A DNA stretch of 64,000 nt from Heliorestis convoluta (GTDB taxonomy: Bacteria; Bacillota; Desulfitobacteriia; Heliobacteriales; Heliobacteriaceae), in assembly GCF_009649955.1 (NCBI RefSeq), contig NZ_CP045875.1, positions 1 through 64,000 on the forward strand, given 5' to 3'. A model generated the notes under the pieces. That model was not told where the DNA came from. It did no database searches and saw nothing but the letters and a program-made list of their open reading frames with translations. Position 1 is the stretch's first letter; every line of letters starts with the position of its first letter. The position numbers and the translations under genes were made by a program. This document shows, one piece after another, positions 19,621-29,335 of this stretch.

Positions 19621-21249
19621 ATGGATTCAACCCTGCTCTATGCAATGGCGATTTTGTACTTAGGAGCTACCGTTTATTTAGGTTATCTCGGTTATCGTCA
19701 TACTCGCTCGGCTAAAGATTATATGATTGCAGGGGGGAACATACACCCCTTTCTTATGGCCATGGCTTATGGCTCCACTTTTATTTCTACCTCTGCCATC
19801 GTTGGCTTTGGTGGCGCTGCTGGTGTATACGGTTTGAGTCTACTCTGGTTAACGGTCTGTACCATTTTAGTCGGTGTTTTTATCGCCTTTATGTTTTACG
19901 GTGTCAAGACTCGTAAAATGGCTCACAGTCTCGGTGTACACTCTTTTCCAGAATTTCTAGGTGCTCGTTTTCAGTCGCCTTTTATACGACGTTTTTCTGC
20001 CGTAGTGATTTCTATATCCATGCCTCTTTATGCAGCCGCTGTTATGATTGGCGGTGCTCGCTATATGGAGCAAGCTCTAGCAATGAATTATCAGACGGCT
20101 TTGCTGATTTTTGCTGTTATTGTGATGGCCTATGTATTTTTTGGTGGTTTGCGTGGCGTTATTTACAACGATGCTTTGCAAAGTTCGATTATGTTTTTTG
20201 GTATGGTAACTTTGCTCATTCTCACCTACAAGCAACTTGGGGGCATTACTGTGGCCCACGAAAAGCTGCACAGCATGGTCGATCTGGTGCCGGCAGCCTT
20301 AGCAGAAAAAGGGCATATGGGCTGGGCATCTATGCCCCAATTTGGTTCTGAGATCTGGTGGTTTGTCATGTCTACCCTTGTCCTTGGCGTAGGTATTGGA
20401 GTACTTGCTCAGCCACAGCTGGCAGTTCGCTATATGACTGTGTCAAGTTCAAAAGAAATCTATCGAGCCATGGGAGTCGGTGGCGTTTTTATTCTTTTTA
20501 TGACAGGAACGGCTTTCACCGTAGGGGCTCTATCAAACGTCTACTTCTACGAAACGACTTCCCAAATTGCACTCTCAGCTACAGCCGCTGGTGGAGCGGC
20601 CCCCAACGTGGATCGTATTATTCCTCTTTTTATCACAGAAGCCATGCCACCTTGGGTCATGATCGTTTTCTTACTTTCTTTGCTAGCCGCAGCCATGTCC
20701 ACCTTAAGTGGTCAATTCCACTTAATTGCCACATCGTTAGCCTATGATCTCATTGCGTCACGTCGTGGTCGTGGTGAAAAGACTTTGCAATGGGCAAGAA
20801 TGGGAACTATCATGGCTTTTGTCGTAACCTTGCTGTTGGCGCTTCAACTCCCCACAAGCATCATCGCCATTGCAACGGCGCTTTTCTTCGGCCTCTGTGC
20901 TTCCGCCTTTTTACCCATGTACACGGCAGCCCTTTATTGGTCCGGTGTCACTCGGATTGGAGCTGCTTCTAGTATGGTGGCGGCCACTATAACCTACCTG
21001 TTCTTAGTCTTATTCATTCATGAAAAAGAAGCCGCTATCTTCGGGCTTTCCGAACTGCTTTTTGGTGTGACCACGTTGGCTTCTGAACCATGGACCTATA
21101 TTGATCCCCTTGTAATTAGCTTGCCTGTTAGTACTTTCATTTTAATTCTTGTTAGTTTGCTAACGAAAGAGACAGACTCAACGATACAGACGGGGCCTGC
21201 CGTAATCCGAGCGTTTCAACAAGAAAGTATGATCCATAAAAAAGAGTAG
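19621..21249 (+). CDS. sodium:solute symporter (SSF family)
   Basis: A 542-residue carrier with about 13 membrane helices. Typical SSF features are the early RHTRSAKDYMIAGG segment (24-39), TFISTSAIVGFGG (53-65), and a conserved GLRGVIYNDALQ near 175-186. It resembles the PutP/PanF/ActP clade; family membership is certain but the substrate is not. RBS aaggagg lies upstream of ATG 19621. Control by a Phe-type T-box is the main clue to substrate (amino acid, possibly aromatic). Its stop codon lies inside a long hairpin. Confidence 0.9.
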   Translation: MDSTLLYAMAILYLGATVYLGYLGYRHTRSAKDYMIAGGNIHPFLMAMAYGSTFISTSAIVGFGGAAGVYGLSLLWLTVCTILVGVFIAFMFYGVKTRKMAHSLGVHSFPEFLGARFQSPFIRRFSAVVISISMPLYAAAVMIGGARYMEQALAMNYQTALLIFAVIVMAYVFFGGLRGVIYNDALQSSIMFFGMVTLLILTYKQLGGITVAHEKLHSMVDLVPAALAEKGHMGWASMPQFGSEIWWFVMSTLVLGVGIGVLAQPQLAVRYMTVSSSKEIYRAMGVGGVFILFMTGTAFTVGALSNVYFYETTSQIALSATAAGGAAPNVDRIIPLFITEAMPPWVMIVFLLSLLAAAMSTLSGQFHLIATSLAYDLIASRRGRGEKTLQWARMGTIMAFVVTLLLALQLPTSIIAIATALFFGLCASAFLPMYTAALYWSGVTRIGAASSMVAATITYLFLVLFIHEKEAAIFGLSELLFGVTTLASEPWTYIDPLVISLPVSTFILILVSLLTKETDSTIQTGPAVIRAFQQESMIHKKE

Positions 21250-21276
21250 AGATCCTTGGAAGGATCTCTACTCTTT
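21241..21276 (+). terminator. hairpin/terminator at symporter stop
   Basis: A nearly perfect stem (aaagagtagagatcctt 21241-21257, aggatctctactcttt 21261-21276) spans the stop codon. The T run is short, so it may act mainly as a 3'-stabilising or bidirectional terminator with the convergent methyltransferase gene. Confidence 0.75.
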
Positions 21277-21313
21277 CAGAAAAATGTTAAACTCTTTATA
21301 AAGCTCTTGAAAC

Positions 21314-21922
21314 CTAAGAGCGGCGCAAACTCAAAGCAAAACCATCACCGACAGAAAGAAGCTGGCTATCCCAGTGCGGGCTCTCCATGATGGTCTGTCG
21401 ATACTCTTTCAAGCGCCGTGCCATGGTTGTATAGCGTATGGGCTTGCGATTGCCGACAGCGAGGCCCTTTAAGTAGAGATTATCAGCCACGAGAAGAGAA
21501 CCAGGTACGGTCAATCTTTCAATACTTTCTAGATAACGAGGGTATTGTCCTTTCGGTCCATCTAGAAAAACAAAGTCGAAAGGACCTTCCGCTTGCTCAA
21601 GAAATTCTCCGGCATCTCCCGTGAGCAAAGTAACCCGATCGAGAAGTCCCGCTTTTTCTAAGTAAAGACGAGCTCGCTCTACACGACGCTCGTCTTTTTC
21701 TATGGTTACAATGGAACCGTCGGGAGGAAGAGACTGACAAAGCCAGTAGGTGGAGTAGCCAATGGCCGTTCCGATCTCTAAAAGGCGACGAGGTTGTAGC
21801 AATGAGACCAGCCAACGAAGAAAGTGGCCGCCTTCTCTTGATAGAATAGGGACGTATTGCTCTTGCGCTTCCTTTTCCATTTCAGCAAGCAATTGTTCAT
21901 GGAATTGGTTGGGTTGATGCAT
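21314..21922 (-). CDS. trmR: class I SAM O-methyltransferase, TrmR/YrrM-like
   Basis: A 202-residue soluble methyltransferase of the O-methyltransferase family 3 fold. SAM-binding motif LLEIGTAIGYSTYWL is at about 47-61, acidic VTIEKDERR at 72-80, and the metal-site FVFLDGPKGQYPRYL near 118-132 with VADNLYLKG after it. The best-known Bacillota member, YrrM/TrmR, methylates 5-hydroxyuridine in tRNA; catechol and caffeoyl-CoA-type methyltransferases share the motifs, so the symbol is tentative. The start is ATG at 21922. A repeat fragment lies immediately upstream and may separate it from its promoter. Confidence 0.82.
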   Translation of the reverse strand: MHQPNQFHEQLLAEMEKEAQEQYVPILSREGGHFLRWLVSLLQPRRLLEIGTAIGYSTYWLCQSLPPDGSIVTIEKDERRVERARLYLEKAGLLDRVTLLTGDAGEFLEQAEGPFDFVFLDGPKGQYPRYLESIERLTVPGSLLVADNLYLKGLAVGNRKPIRYTTMARRLKEYRQTIMESPHWDSQLLSVGDGFALSLRRS

Positions 21923-21944
21923 TGTAAAAACCGCCTTTGTTTGT

Positions 21945-22060
21945 TAATTCATTGGCGGCAGCAAGCTGCCGATGGCTGAGCTCTGAAGTCCTCTCTCCAG
22001 GAATGAATAAGGCCTGACCTAGGTACATCTTCTTGGTTGTGCCCGACCTCGGGTAGGGAT
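21945..22060 (-). repeat. truncated copy of the interspersed hairpin repeat
   Basis: Reading the - strand, it has the AACCA-AGATGTACCT flank, one outer arm, and the right half of a B module, including ggacttcag and the cggcagcttgctgcc hairpin. Most of the opposite half is deleted, leaving only a short aattcatt/aatgaata pairing. The outer arm differs from that of the full copies (gaatgaataaggcc). It lies just upstream of the TrmR-like gene and upstream of the divergent stalk-domain gene. Confidence 0.82.
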
Positions 22061-22154
22061 AGGTTCGTCAAAAATCTATTGAGAAAAGAGTAACAATCTA
22101 GTATCATGGTAGTTGTAACCAGATTTTACGATTACCAAGAAAGGGGCGAGATTG

Positions 22155-23441
22155 ATGAGAAAAGTACTGTTAGCTTCTGCGCTAGCATTGGCATTGCTTT
22201 TCGCGCCGGCTGCGATGGCGCAGGAAGGCCTATCTCAGACCATATCTGTCTACGTCGATGACCAACTCTTGCAAACAGAAACAGCACCGGTTCTGCAAGA
22301 AGGTCGTGTCTTACTTCCCTATCGAGCTATCGGTGAAAAGCTCGGCGCTACCCTGGAGTACATAGCAGAAGATAAAACCGTTGTAGCCACAAAAGGGGAT
22401 ACCATCGTCTCTTTGGTGCTAGGAGAGAAGAGCATTTGCATTAACGGAGATGCCCAAGAAATTGATGTACCTGCTCAAATCATAGATGACCGGACCATGG
22501 TTCCAGTGCGAGCCTTAGCGCAAGCCTTTCATGCCCATATAGAATGGGAAAATGGCGTTGTTCGCATTGAAACAGCAACGCATCGAGCGATGGACTTATT
22601 GGTCAAATCTACAGCGGCCAGTGCGGCTCTAGATAGTTATACTTTTGAAGGCCAGATTGTCATCAACACAGCAATGACAGGCTTGCCAGAAGAAGCAATG
22701 TCTGAAGAGGGCACCATGAACATGGATATGAACATGACGATGGTAGGCTACTATGAAAAACCAGATCGTATCTACGTAAAAAATAAGATTATCATGCCAG
22801 AACTAGAGGGACTTACAGAAGAAACGTTAGAAAGCATTTCCACAGAAACCTACTCCGATGGCAATTATCTCTACATGAGAATGACTTTTGAAGGCACTAT
22901 GCCGGGCATGGACGAGGCCGATCAATGGATGCGTTATGCCACTTTCAGCGATGCTTATAAAGAATTGGCTAAAAGCGCCCAAGATCCTCTCGTCGCAGTG
23001 GAGCAGATGATGGATATAGGTATAGAGCCAATCTACGTAGGAGATAGCATCATCAGTGGGCAAAAATATTATGTCATTCAATTTGAGATTACGGAAGAAG
23101 AATATAGTAACATCATGGAGTTCAGCCATCCATTTACCAATCATACACCACAAAGCATGGAAGAGATAGAAAAGCTTTTTGAGAACCTTGAACTTCGCAT
23201 GGCATATACCTACTATATCAACAGCGAAACCTATCTGGCCGAATCCTTTACCTTTGAAGGGATGCAGAAGCTTACGGTAGATCCTGGTATTACCATGATC
23301 CAAGCCTTTACCGGAACAGCATCCATCAAAAACCTGAACGAACCAGTAACATTCCCCATCATAACAGATGCCATTGATATGGCTGAATTGATGGATCTGC
23401 AAGCAGAGTATCTGCTACCCCTTGAAGAAGAGTCGATGTAG
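22155..23441 (+). CDS. secreted stalk-domain protein (copper amine oxidase N-terminal-like) with DUF6612-like region
   Basis: A 428-residue exported protein. A signal peptide (1-23, ending AMA) is followed by a copper-amine-oxidase N-terminal/stalk domain (about 28-140: VLLPYRAIGEKLGA... MVPVRALAQAF). This is a beta-rich module common on clostridial surface proteins and does not imply oxidase activity. Residues ~145-425 resemble the DUF6612/LppX-like lipid- or ligand-binding fold, with repeated MDM/MTM stretches and a YYEKPDRIYVKN strand. The start is ATG 22155 behind aaggggcgag. Function unknown; envelope located. Confidence 0.82.
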   Translation: MRKVLLASALALALLFAPAAMAQEGLSQTISVYVDDQLLQTETAPVLQEGRVLLPYRAIGEKLGATLEYIAEDKTVVATKGDTIVSLVLGEKSICINGDAQEIDVPAQIIDDRTMVPVRALAQAFHAHIEWENGVVRIETATHRAMDLLVKSTAASAALDSYTFEGQIVINTAMTGLPEEAMSEEGTMNMDMNMTMVGYYEKPDRIYVKNKIIMPELEGLTEETLESISTETYSDGNYLYMRMTFEGTMPGMDEADQWMRYATFSDAYKELAKSAQDPLVAVEQMMDIGIEPIYVGDSIISGQKYYVIQFEITEEEYSNIMEFSHPFTNHTPQSMEEIEKLFENLELRMAYTYYINSETYLAESFTFEGMQKLTVDPGITMIQAFTGTASIKNLNEPVTFPIITDAIDMAELMDLQAEYLLPLEEESM

Positions 23442-23472
23442 CGATATAGGATTGTAAGACTTTTGCTACGGC

Positions 23473-23517
23473 AGGTCAGCTTTTTATGGCTGACCTTTTT
23501 CTTTTTCTTTTTTTTAC
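23473..23517 (+). terminator. terminator of stalk-domain gene
   Basis: Stem aggtcagc/gctgacct (23473-23480, 23489-23496) followed by a long T-rich tract. Confidence 0.88.
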
Positions 23518-23603
23518 TTGGACCCTTGGTGTAAGCAAAAAGTCTTCTTAGATTTTATTTTCATGATCTAGACAGTGTAAAGTTCTGCAAAAGGATCACT
23601 TTG

Positions 23604-23651
23604 TGGTATAATCTAAATAGGAATCATTTCTGTATAGCGGGCGAGGCCCGC
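23604..23651 (+). promoter_or_regulatory. uvrB promoter (extended -10) and leader hairpin
   Basis: TGG then TATAAT (23604-23612) forms an extended -10; no good -35 is visible. The short leader contains a stable hairpin gcgggc-gag-gcccgc (23637-23651) before AGGAGGTGG. I found no LexA-type GAAC-N4-GTTC site here. Confidence 0.55.
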
Positions 23652-23676
23652 TTGCTTCATTACTAGGAGGTGGACC

Positions 23677-25842
23677 ATGGAAGAGAAAAATGAAATTCCC
23701 TTTCAACTGAAAACAGAATTTACGCCAAAAGGCGATCAACCGCAGGCGATAGAAAAGCTAAGCCAAAATATTATGGCTGGCATGAATCATCAGACCTTGC
23801 TCGGTGCAACAGGCACCGGTAAAACTTTTACCATGGCCGCCATCATTGAGAAAGTACAACGTCCCACGCTCGTTCTTGCTCATAACAAGACCTTAGCTGC
23901 TCAGCTATGCGCAGAGTTTAAAGAATTTTTTCCTGACAATGCTGTTGAGTATTTTGTCAGTTACTATGATTACTATCAGCCAGAAGCTTACGTACCGCAA
24001 TCCGATACCTATATTGAAAAAGACGCTTCCATTAACGATGAAATCGATAAGCTGCGCCACTCTGCCACAGCAGCTTTGATAGAACGTCGTGATGTTATTA
24101 TTGTCGCTTCCGTATCTTGCATCTACGGCCTCGGTTCGCCTGCTGAATATCTTGATCAAATGATCTCTCTATGGAAAGGACGCACTTATGATCGCGATAG
24201 CCTATTGCGTCGTCTCGTAGAAATTCAATACAGTCGTAACAATGTCAACTTTACACGAGGCACCTTTCGCGTACGCGGTGATGTAGTCGAGGTCTATCCG
24301 GCTTCCTACACAGAAAAAGCAGTGCGCCTTGAGTTTTTTGGCGATGAGTTAGAGCGGATTCGTGAAATTGACACCTTAACCGGTGAAATTCTAGCAGATC
24401 GTTATCATATATCTATTTTCCCCAAATCACACTACGTCACAGCTCGAGACAAGCTAGAAATCGCCATTGCCAACATTGAAGCAGAACTGGAAGAACGACT
24501 TGCAGAGTTTAAAAAGCAAGATAAGCTACTAGAAGCGCAGCGCCTAGCCCAGCGCACTCGCTATGATATTGAAATGTTGCGGGAGATGGGTTTTTGCACA
24601 GGTATTGAAAACTACTCTCGTCACCTGACATTCCGGCAACCGGGCGAAGCACCTTATACATTGCTTCACTTTTTTCCGAAAGATTTTCTATTGCTCATCG
24701 ATGAGTCCCATGTAACGGTGCCGCAAGTAGGCGCCATGTATGCAGGAGACCGCTCACGGAAAGGCACTTTGATTGAACACGGTTTCCGCTTGCCTTCTGC
24801 CGCCGACAATCGCCCTTTGAAGTTTGATGAGTTTGAAGAAATGGTCAATCAAGCCATTTATGTCTCAGCCACACCTGGTAACTATGAAATGGAAAAGAGC
24901 AAACAAGTGGTGGAGCAGATCATTCGCCCCACCGGCCTTATCGATCCTGTCATTCATATCAAGCCTGTCCAAGGGCAAATCGATGATCTTTTACATGAGA
25001 TTCGAGAAAGAGTGAAAAGGGATCAACGCGTTCTCGTTACCACACTGACCAAAAAAATGGCAGAAGATCTAACGGCCTATCTTCGTCAAGTCGGCGTCCG
25101 CGTACGCTGGATGCATTCCGATGTAGATGCCATTGAACGCATGGAGATCATCCGAGACCTTCGTTTGGGAGAATTTGACGTACTCGTTGGCATCAACTTA
25201 TTGCGCGAAGGTCTCGATCTTCCCGAAGTAGGTCTTGTTGCCATTTTAGATGCCGATAAAGAAGGTTTTCTCCGCTCCGATCGCTCCCTGATTCAAACGA
25301 TTGGCCGCGCTGCTCGTAACGTAGATGGCACTGTCATTATGTACGCCGACAGTATCACCAAATCAATGCAAAAAGCCATCGACGAAACGAATCGTCGCCG
25401 AGAAATACAACTGGCTTACAATGAAAAGCACGGTATTATTCCCATGACGGTGAAAAAAGCAGTACGCAACATCTTAGAAGCGACAAGAGCAGCGGAAGAT
25501 CATGCACCATACCAAGCCGGTCCTTCTGGCAGCGCCTTAGCTCGAGCTGCATCACTGCTTCGTCAAAAAGAAAAAGTCAAAGACGATCCAACTGTTGTCG
25601 TCAAAGAACTAGAAAAAGAAATGATCGAAGCTTCCAAAGCCCTTGAGTTCGAAAGAGCCGCTCTTTTACGAGATCTTATCATTGAGCTCAAAGGCGGCAC
25701 GCCAGTTGCAGGTAAAAATACAAAAGGTTCAACAAAAAGCGCAGGAAAAAGTACAGCAAAAGGCTCAAGAAAAAGCAATTCCAAAGAAGCGGAAGAAGCT
25801 TCTGCAAAACCAAAAAGACGGAGCAAGAAAAAAGTAGAGTAA
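23677..25842 (+). CDS. uvrB: excinuclease ABC subunit B
   Basis: A 721-residue nucleotide-excision-repair helicase that verifies damage with UvrA and positions UvrC. Walker A GATGTGKT is at 43-50, the beta-hairpin region [12 protein letters not shown] near 95-106, DESH box near 340, helicase motifs through GRAARN, and the UVR coiled-coil near 640-670 that binds UvrC. After that comes an unusual ~50-residue Lys/Ser/Ala-rich basic tail, about 50 residues longer than common UvrB proteins. The start is ATG 23677 after AGGAGGTGG. It is followed by uvrA after 39 nt, in one operon. Confidence 0.98.
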   Translation: MEEKNEIPFQLKTEFTPKGDQPQAIEKLSQNIMAGMNHQTLLGATGTGKTFTMAAIIEKVQRPTLVLAHNKTLAAQLCAEFKEFFPDNAVEYFVSYYDYYQPEAYVPQSDTYIEKDASINDEIDKLRHSATAALIERRDVIIVASVSCIYGLGSPAEYLDQMISLWKGRTYDRDSLLRRLVEIQYSRNNVNFTRGTFRVRGDVVEVYPASYTEKAVRLEFFGDELERIREIDTLTGEILADRYHISIFPKSHYVTARDKLEIAIANIEAELEERLAEFKKQDKLLEAQRLAQRTRYDIEMLREMGFCTGIENYSRHLTFRQPGEAPYTLLHFFPKDFLLLIDESHVTVPQVGAMYAGDRSRKGTLIEHGFRLPSAADNRPLKFDEFEEMVNQAIYVSATPGNYEMEKSKQVVEQIIRPTGLIDPVIHIKPVQGQIDDLLHEIRERVKRDQRVLVTTLTKKMAEDLTAYLRQVGVRVRWMHSDVDAIERMEIIRDLRLGEFDVLVGINLLREGLDLPEVGLVAILDADKEGFLRSDRSLIQTIGRAARNVDGTVIMYADSITKSMQKAIDETNRRREIQLAYNEKHGIIPMTVKKAVRNILEATRAAEDHAPYQAGPSGSALARAASLLRQKEKVKDDPTVVVKELEKEMIEASKALEFERAALLRDLIIELKGGTPVAGKNTKGSTKSAGKSTAKGSRKSNSKEAEEASAKPKRRSKKKVE

Positions 25843-25881
25843 ACTGATGAGACAGAGCAGTAAAAATTGAAGGAGTTAACC

Positions 25882-28725
25882 ATGTCAGATTCTATATGCG
25901 TCCGAGGGGCTCGAGCTCATAACTTAAAAAACATCGATGTCGATATACCAAGAGACAAACTCGTTGTCTTGACGGGCTTGTCCGGTTCGGGAAAATCCTC
26001 TCTCGCTTTCGATACCATTTATGCAGAAGGGCAGCGCCGATATGTAGAATCCTTGTCTGCCTATGCCCGTCAGTTTCTAGGGCAAATGGACAAACCAGAT
26101 GTTGATTATATAGAAGGACTTTCACCAGCCATTTCTATTGATCAAAAAACAACATCCAAAAACCCACGTTCTACCGTTGGAACGGTGACTGAAATTTACG
26201 ACTACTTGCGCCTACTGTACGCTCGAGTCGGCCGAGCCCATTGCCCAAAATGTGGCGAGCCCATCCAGCAGCAGACGATCGAACAAATGGTTGATCAGAT
26301 TGTTGCTCACCCCGAAGGCACAAAGTTGCAAATCTTAGCGCCTCTCATTCGTGGCAAAAAAGGCGAACATGTAAAAGTAATCGAAGAGATTCGTAAAAAA
26401 GGCTATGTTCGTATGCGCATTGATGGCGAAGTGATGGATGCCACCGAAGAAGTAGCGTTAGAAAAAAATAAAAAGCATACCATTGAAGTCGTTATCGATC
26501 GCATTATTTTACGGCCCGATATTGAACGACGCCTTGCCGACTCTTTGGAAATTGCCCTGGCTTTGGCGGAAGGCATTGTCATCGTTGACTTAATCGATCA
26601 AGAAGAATTGCTTTTTTCACAGAACTTTGCCTGTACCGACTGTGGCATTTCCATTGGAGAAATTGAACCACGCATGTTTTCTTTTAACGCGCCTTATGGC
26701 GCTTGTCCTGACTGTACCGGTCTCGGTGTTCATCTCGTTGTAGACCCTGATCTGGTCATTCCAGACAAAAAGAAAAGCTTAGAAGAAGGCGCCATCGCGC
26801 CTTGGGCACGGATGAACTCGGCCTATTTGCCAGAAATGTTGCGCGCCCTGGCCCAGAAATATAGCTTTTCAACGACTGTGCCTGTGCAAGAGCTTCCCGA
26901 TGAAGTTCTTCAGATTCTACTCTACGGGACAGGCAAAGAAAAAATCAAAGTTCAATTTCAGAACTTTGATGGAGAACAGCGTGCTTTTGAATCGCCCTTT
27001 GAAGGCGTTATTCGGAACTTAGAGCGGCGCTATCGAGAAACCCAATCGGATTGGTCTCGTGAAGAAATTGAAGAATATATGGTTCAAAAGCCTTGCCCCC
27101 AATGTGGTGGCGCTCGCTTAAAGCCAGAAAGCTTGGCTGTTTTAATAGGTGGTAAAAACATTCATCAGATCACCGAGATGTCTGTAGAAGAAAGTTATCA
27201 TTTTTTTGAACAAATTGAGCTAACAGAGCGAGAAAGCTTGATTGCGCGGCAAATTCTTAAAGAAATTCGTGAGCGACTCGGCTTTCTGAATAACGTAGGT
27301 TTAACCTACTTGACCCTTTCCCGTGGTGCCGGTACTTTAAGCGGTGGCGAAGCCCAGCGCATTCGACTGGCCACCCAGATTGGTTCCGGTCTGATGGGGG
27401 TTCTTTATGTACTCGACGAACCGTCTATTGGCCTGCATCAACGAGACAACGAGCGACTTTTGCAAACGCTAGAGCGACTGCGCAATCTTGGCAACACCTT
27501 ACTTGTGGTAGAACACGATGAAGATACCATGATAGCAGCCGATCATATTATCGATATCGGCCCCGGCGCCGGTGCCCATGGCGGCACCATTGTTGCCCAG
27601 GGGACATTGGCAGAAATTATGCAAGTAGAAGATTCTATTACAGGTCAATACCTTTCAGGGCGCAAATTCATTCCCCTACCGGAAGAGCGTAGAATGCCAA
27701 AGGGCAAATGGATTGAAGTAATTGGCGCAGAAGAAAACAACTTAAAAAATCTTGATGTAGCCTTTCCTCTGGGCCTTTTTATCTGCGTAACAGGCGTTTC
27801 AGGTTCTGGAAAATCAACACTGGTCAACGAAATTGTGCACAAAGCTTTGGCCATGGAACTGCATCATGCCAAAACGCCTCCCGGTGCCCACAAAGCCCTT
27901 CGTGGCATTGAGCACTTAGAAAAGGTCATTGACATTGATCAATCGCCCATCGGACGCACCCCCCGTTCTAACCCGGCCACCTACACCGGCGTCTTTGACA
28001 GTATTCGAGAATTATTCTCCCAGGTACCAGAGTCAAAAATGCGAGGTTATCGACCGGGCCGATTTTCCTTTAATGTTCGAGGAGGCCGTTGCGAAGCTTG
28101 TAAAGGCGACGGCATTATCAAAATCGAGATGCACTTTCTCCCCGATGTTTACGTACCTTGTGAAGTCTGCAAAGGCAAGCGATACAATCGAGAAACTTTA
28201 GAAGTCACCTACAAAGGAAAAACAATTGCCGATATCTTGGCTATGACAGTCGATGAAGCACTCCAATTCTTCCAAGCCATCCCCAAAATAGCCCGCAAAC
28301 TACAGACCTTACAAGATGTTGGACTCGGCTACATTCGCCTGGGTCAACCGGCGACCACTTTATCAGGTGGGGAAGCACAACGAGTGAAGCTAGCCACAGA
28401 ACTCTCGCGGCGCTCCAATGGAAAGACCTTGTATATTCTCGATGAACCGACGACAGGGCTCCATATTGCTGATATTCATAAACTCCTTGGTGTCTTACAA
28501 CGACTCGTCGAAGCAGGCGATACAGTACTCGTGATTGAACACAACCTCGACGTCATTAAAACAGCCGACTATATCGTGGACCTAGGACCAGAAGGTGGCG
28601 ATAAAGGGGGCACCATCGTAGCGTCAGGAACGCCGGAAGAGATTTGTACCGTAGAAGCATCTTATACAGGTCATTTTCTGCAAAAAGTGTTGGCTCGTAA
28701 GGCCGGTACTTCGGTGCTGGCGTAG
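25882..28725 (+). CDS. uvrA: excinuclease ABC subunit A
   Basis: A 947-residue ABC-type damage-recognition ATPase. Two nucleotide-binding halves carry Walker [10 protein letters not shown] (near 31-39) and GVSGSGKST (near 640), signature motifs [12 protein letters not shown] and [12 protein letters not shown], and Walker B DEPSIGLH and DEPTTGLH. Zinc sites are CPKC (~115) with later CTDC/CPDC and CEAC/CEVC pairs. The start is ATG 25882 behind AAGGAG; a TTG 15 nt upstream lacks support. Length and motifs are normal. It forms an operon with uvrB; uvrC is 4 kb away on the same strand. Confidence 0.98.
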   Translation: MSDSICVRGARAHNLKNIDVDIPRDKLVVLTGLSGSGKSSLAFDTIYAEGQRRYVESLSAYARQFLGQMDKPDVDYIEGLSPAISIDQKTTSKNPRSTVGTVTEIYDYLRLLYARVGRAHCPKCGEPIQQQTIEQMVDQIVAHPEGTKLQILAPLIRGKKGEHVKVIEEIRKKGYVRMRIDGEVMDATEEVALEKNKKHTIEVVIDRIILRPDIERRLADSLEIALALAEGIVIVDLIDQEELLFSQNFACTDCGISIGEIEPRMFSFNAPYGACPDCTGLGVHLVVDPDLVIPDKKKSLEEGAIAPWARMNSAYLPEMLRALAQKYSFSTTVPVQELPDEVLQILLYGTGKEKIKVQFQNFDGEQRAFESPFEGVIRNLERRYRETQSDWSREEIEEYMVQKPCPQCGGARLKPESLAVLIGGKNIHQITEMSVEESYHFFEQIELTERESLIARQILKEIRERLGFLNNVGLTYLTLSRGAGTLSGGEAQRIRLATQIGSGLMGVLYVLDEPSIGLHQRDNERLLQTLERLRNLGNTLLVVEHDEDTMIAADHIIDIGPGAGAHGGTIVAQGTLAEIMQVEDSITGQYLSGRKFIPLPEERRMPKGKWIEVIGAEENNLKNLDVAFPLGLFICVTGVSGSGKSTLVNEIVHKALAMELHHAKTPPGAHKALRGIEHLEKVIDIDQSPIGRTPRSNPATYTGVFDSIRELFSQVPESKMRGYRPGRFSFNVRGGRCEACKGDGIIKIEMHFLPDVYVPCEVCKGKRYNRETLEVTYKGKTIADILAMTVDEALQFFQAIPKIARKLQTLQDVGLGYIRLGQPATTLSGGEAQRVKLATELSRRSNGKTLYILDEPTTGLHIADIHKLLGVLQRLVEAGDTVLVIEHNLDVIKTADYIVDLGPEGGDKGGTIVASGTPEEICTVEASYTGHFLQKVLARKAGTSVLA

Positions 28726-28730
28726 TAAAA

Positions 28731-28762
28731 AAAGAGGCCTGTTTTAAAAAACAGCCTCTTCC
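28731..28762 (+). terminator. terminator of uvrBA
   Basis: Stem aagagg-c-ctgtttt / aaaacag-cctctt with a two-base loop directly after the uvrA stop. The following tract is only moderately T-rich on the + strand and T-rich on the - strand. Confidence 0.7.
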
Positions 28763-28897
28763 TTAAAAATCAAGCGCTATCCCAGTATTTTGACTCTACA
28801 GCATGACTGCACCAGCCCTCCAAGCCTGAACGGACACAACCATAGATGAGAATCATTTTTCCTGGTTTCGTTGACGACGTTGGGGGTACTTCATAGA

Positions 28898-29013
28898 GGG
28901 GCCAGGTCATCACGCTTTCCTCCGCTCTGGACTGGTCCCACGCTGTTACCGCCAGCAAGCTGGCGACAGCTGAGGTCCCAAGTCCCGCTGCGGAAAGCGT
29001 GATGCCCAGGCCC
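28898..29013 (+). repeat. hairpin module A, copy 1
   Basis: The outer arms ggggccagg-t-catcacg... and cgtgatg-c-ccaggccc pair over about 22 bp. Inside, GGACT (28928-28932) pairs with AGTCC (28980-28984), conserved TCCCACG and CTGAGGTC face each other as an internal loop, and CTGT/ACAG and CGCCAGC-AA-GCTGGCG close the tip. Confidence 0.85.
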
Positions 29014-29142
29014 AGAAGGTTTTTGCTGATTGTTAATCCCATTGGCATTGCTTTGCCTAACTTTTTGCTATGTATACGCAACTGCCTATTGTATTGTATT
29101 TGCAATAGGCCAAAACCCAGTCACAACCAGCAAGATGTACCT

Positions 29143-29258
29143 GGGGCAGGCGTTATGACTTCCTGGAGAGAGGACTTCAGACCTCAGCCATCGGCAGCTT
29201 GCTGCCGCTCATGGCGTGGGATGAGTCCGTTCGGAAGGAAGTCATAACGCCTGACCCC
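29143..29258 (-). repeat. hairpin module B, copy 1 (inverted relative to A)
   Basis: Read on the - strand it aligns with module A end to end at the same 116-nt length. It keeps GGACT, TCCCACG, CAGCAAGCTG, CTGAGGTC and AAGTCC but has different arms: tcaggcgttatgacttcc pairs with its own complement. The upper stem is CCAT/ATGG and CGGCAGC/GCTGCCG. Confidence 0.85.
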
Positions 29259-29335
29259 ACCACAAAGTAGCTATTTTCGAACTAACCAGTCATGCCCAGT
29301 CGGGCACAACCAAAGATGAAAATGCTATTTTCGTG

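Larger units (their letters stand above)
28800..29334. repeat. composite interspersed repeat, full copy 1
   Basis: The 441-bp core (28894-29334) matches 37525-37965 closely along its length, including the spacer between modules. It holds two 116-bp hairpin modules in inverted orientation (28898-29013 and 29143-29258). A short motif of the form GGGCACAACCA-AAGATG appears about three times: weakly at 28828-28850, at 29119-29136 and at 29298-29318. The right end abuts the popT stop codon. There is no coding potential with a ribosome binding site. See the findings for covariation. Confidence 0.9.

Noticed and set aside
23560-23680. LexA/DinR operator before uvrB
   Set aside because: No GAAC-N4-GTTC-like site is present; damage regulation cannot be claimed from this sequence.
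28770-29247. Open frames across repeat copy 1 on both strands (28770-29105 minus, 28999-29247 plus) and the similar frame at 37655-37876
   Set aside because: The shared peptide ends only mirror the repeated DNA. The frames start at different places, lack ribosome binding sites and run through hairpin arms whose changes preserve pairing, not codons.
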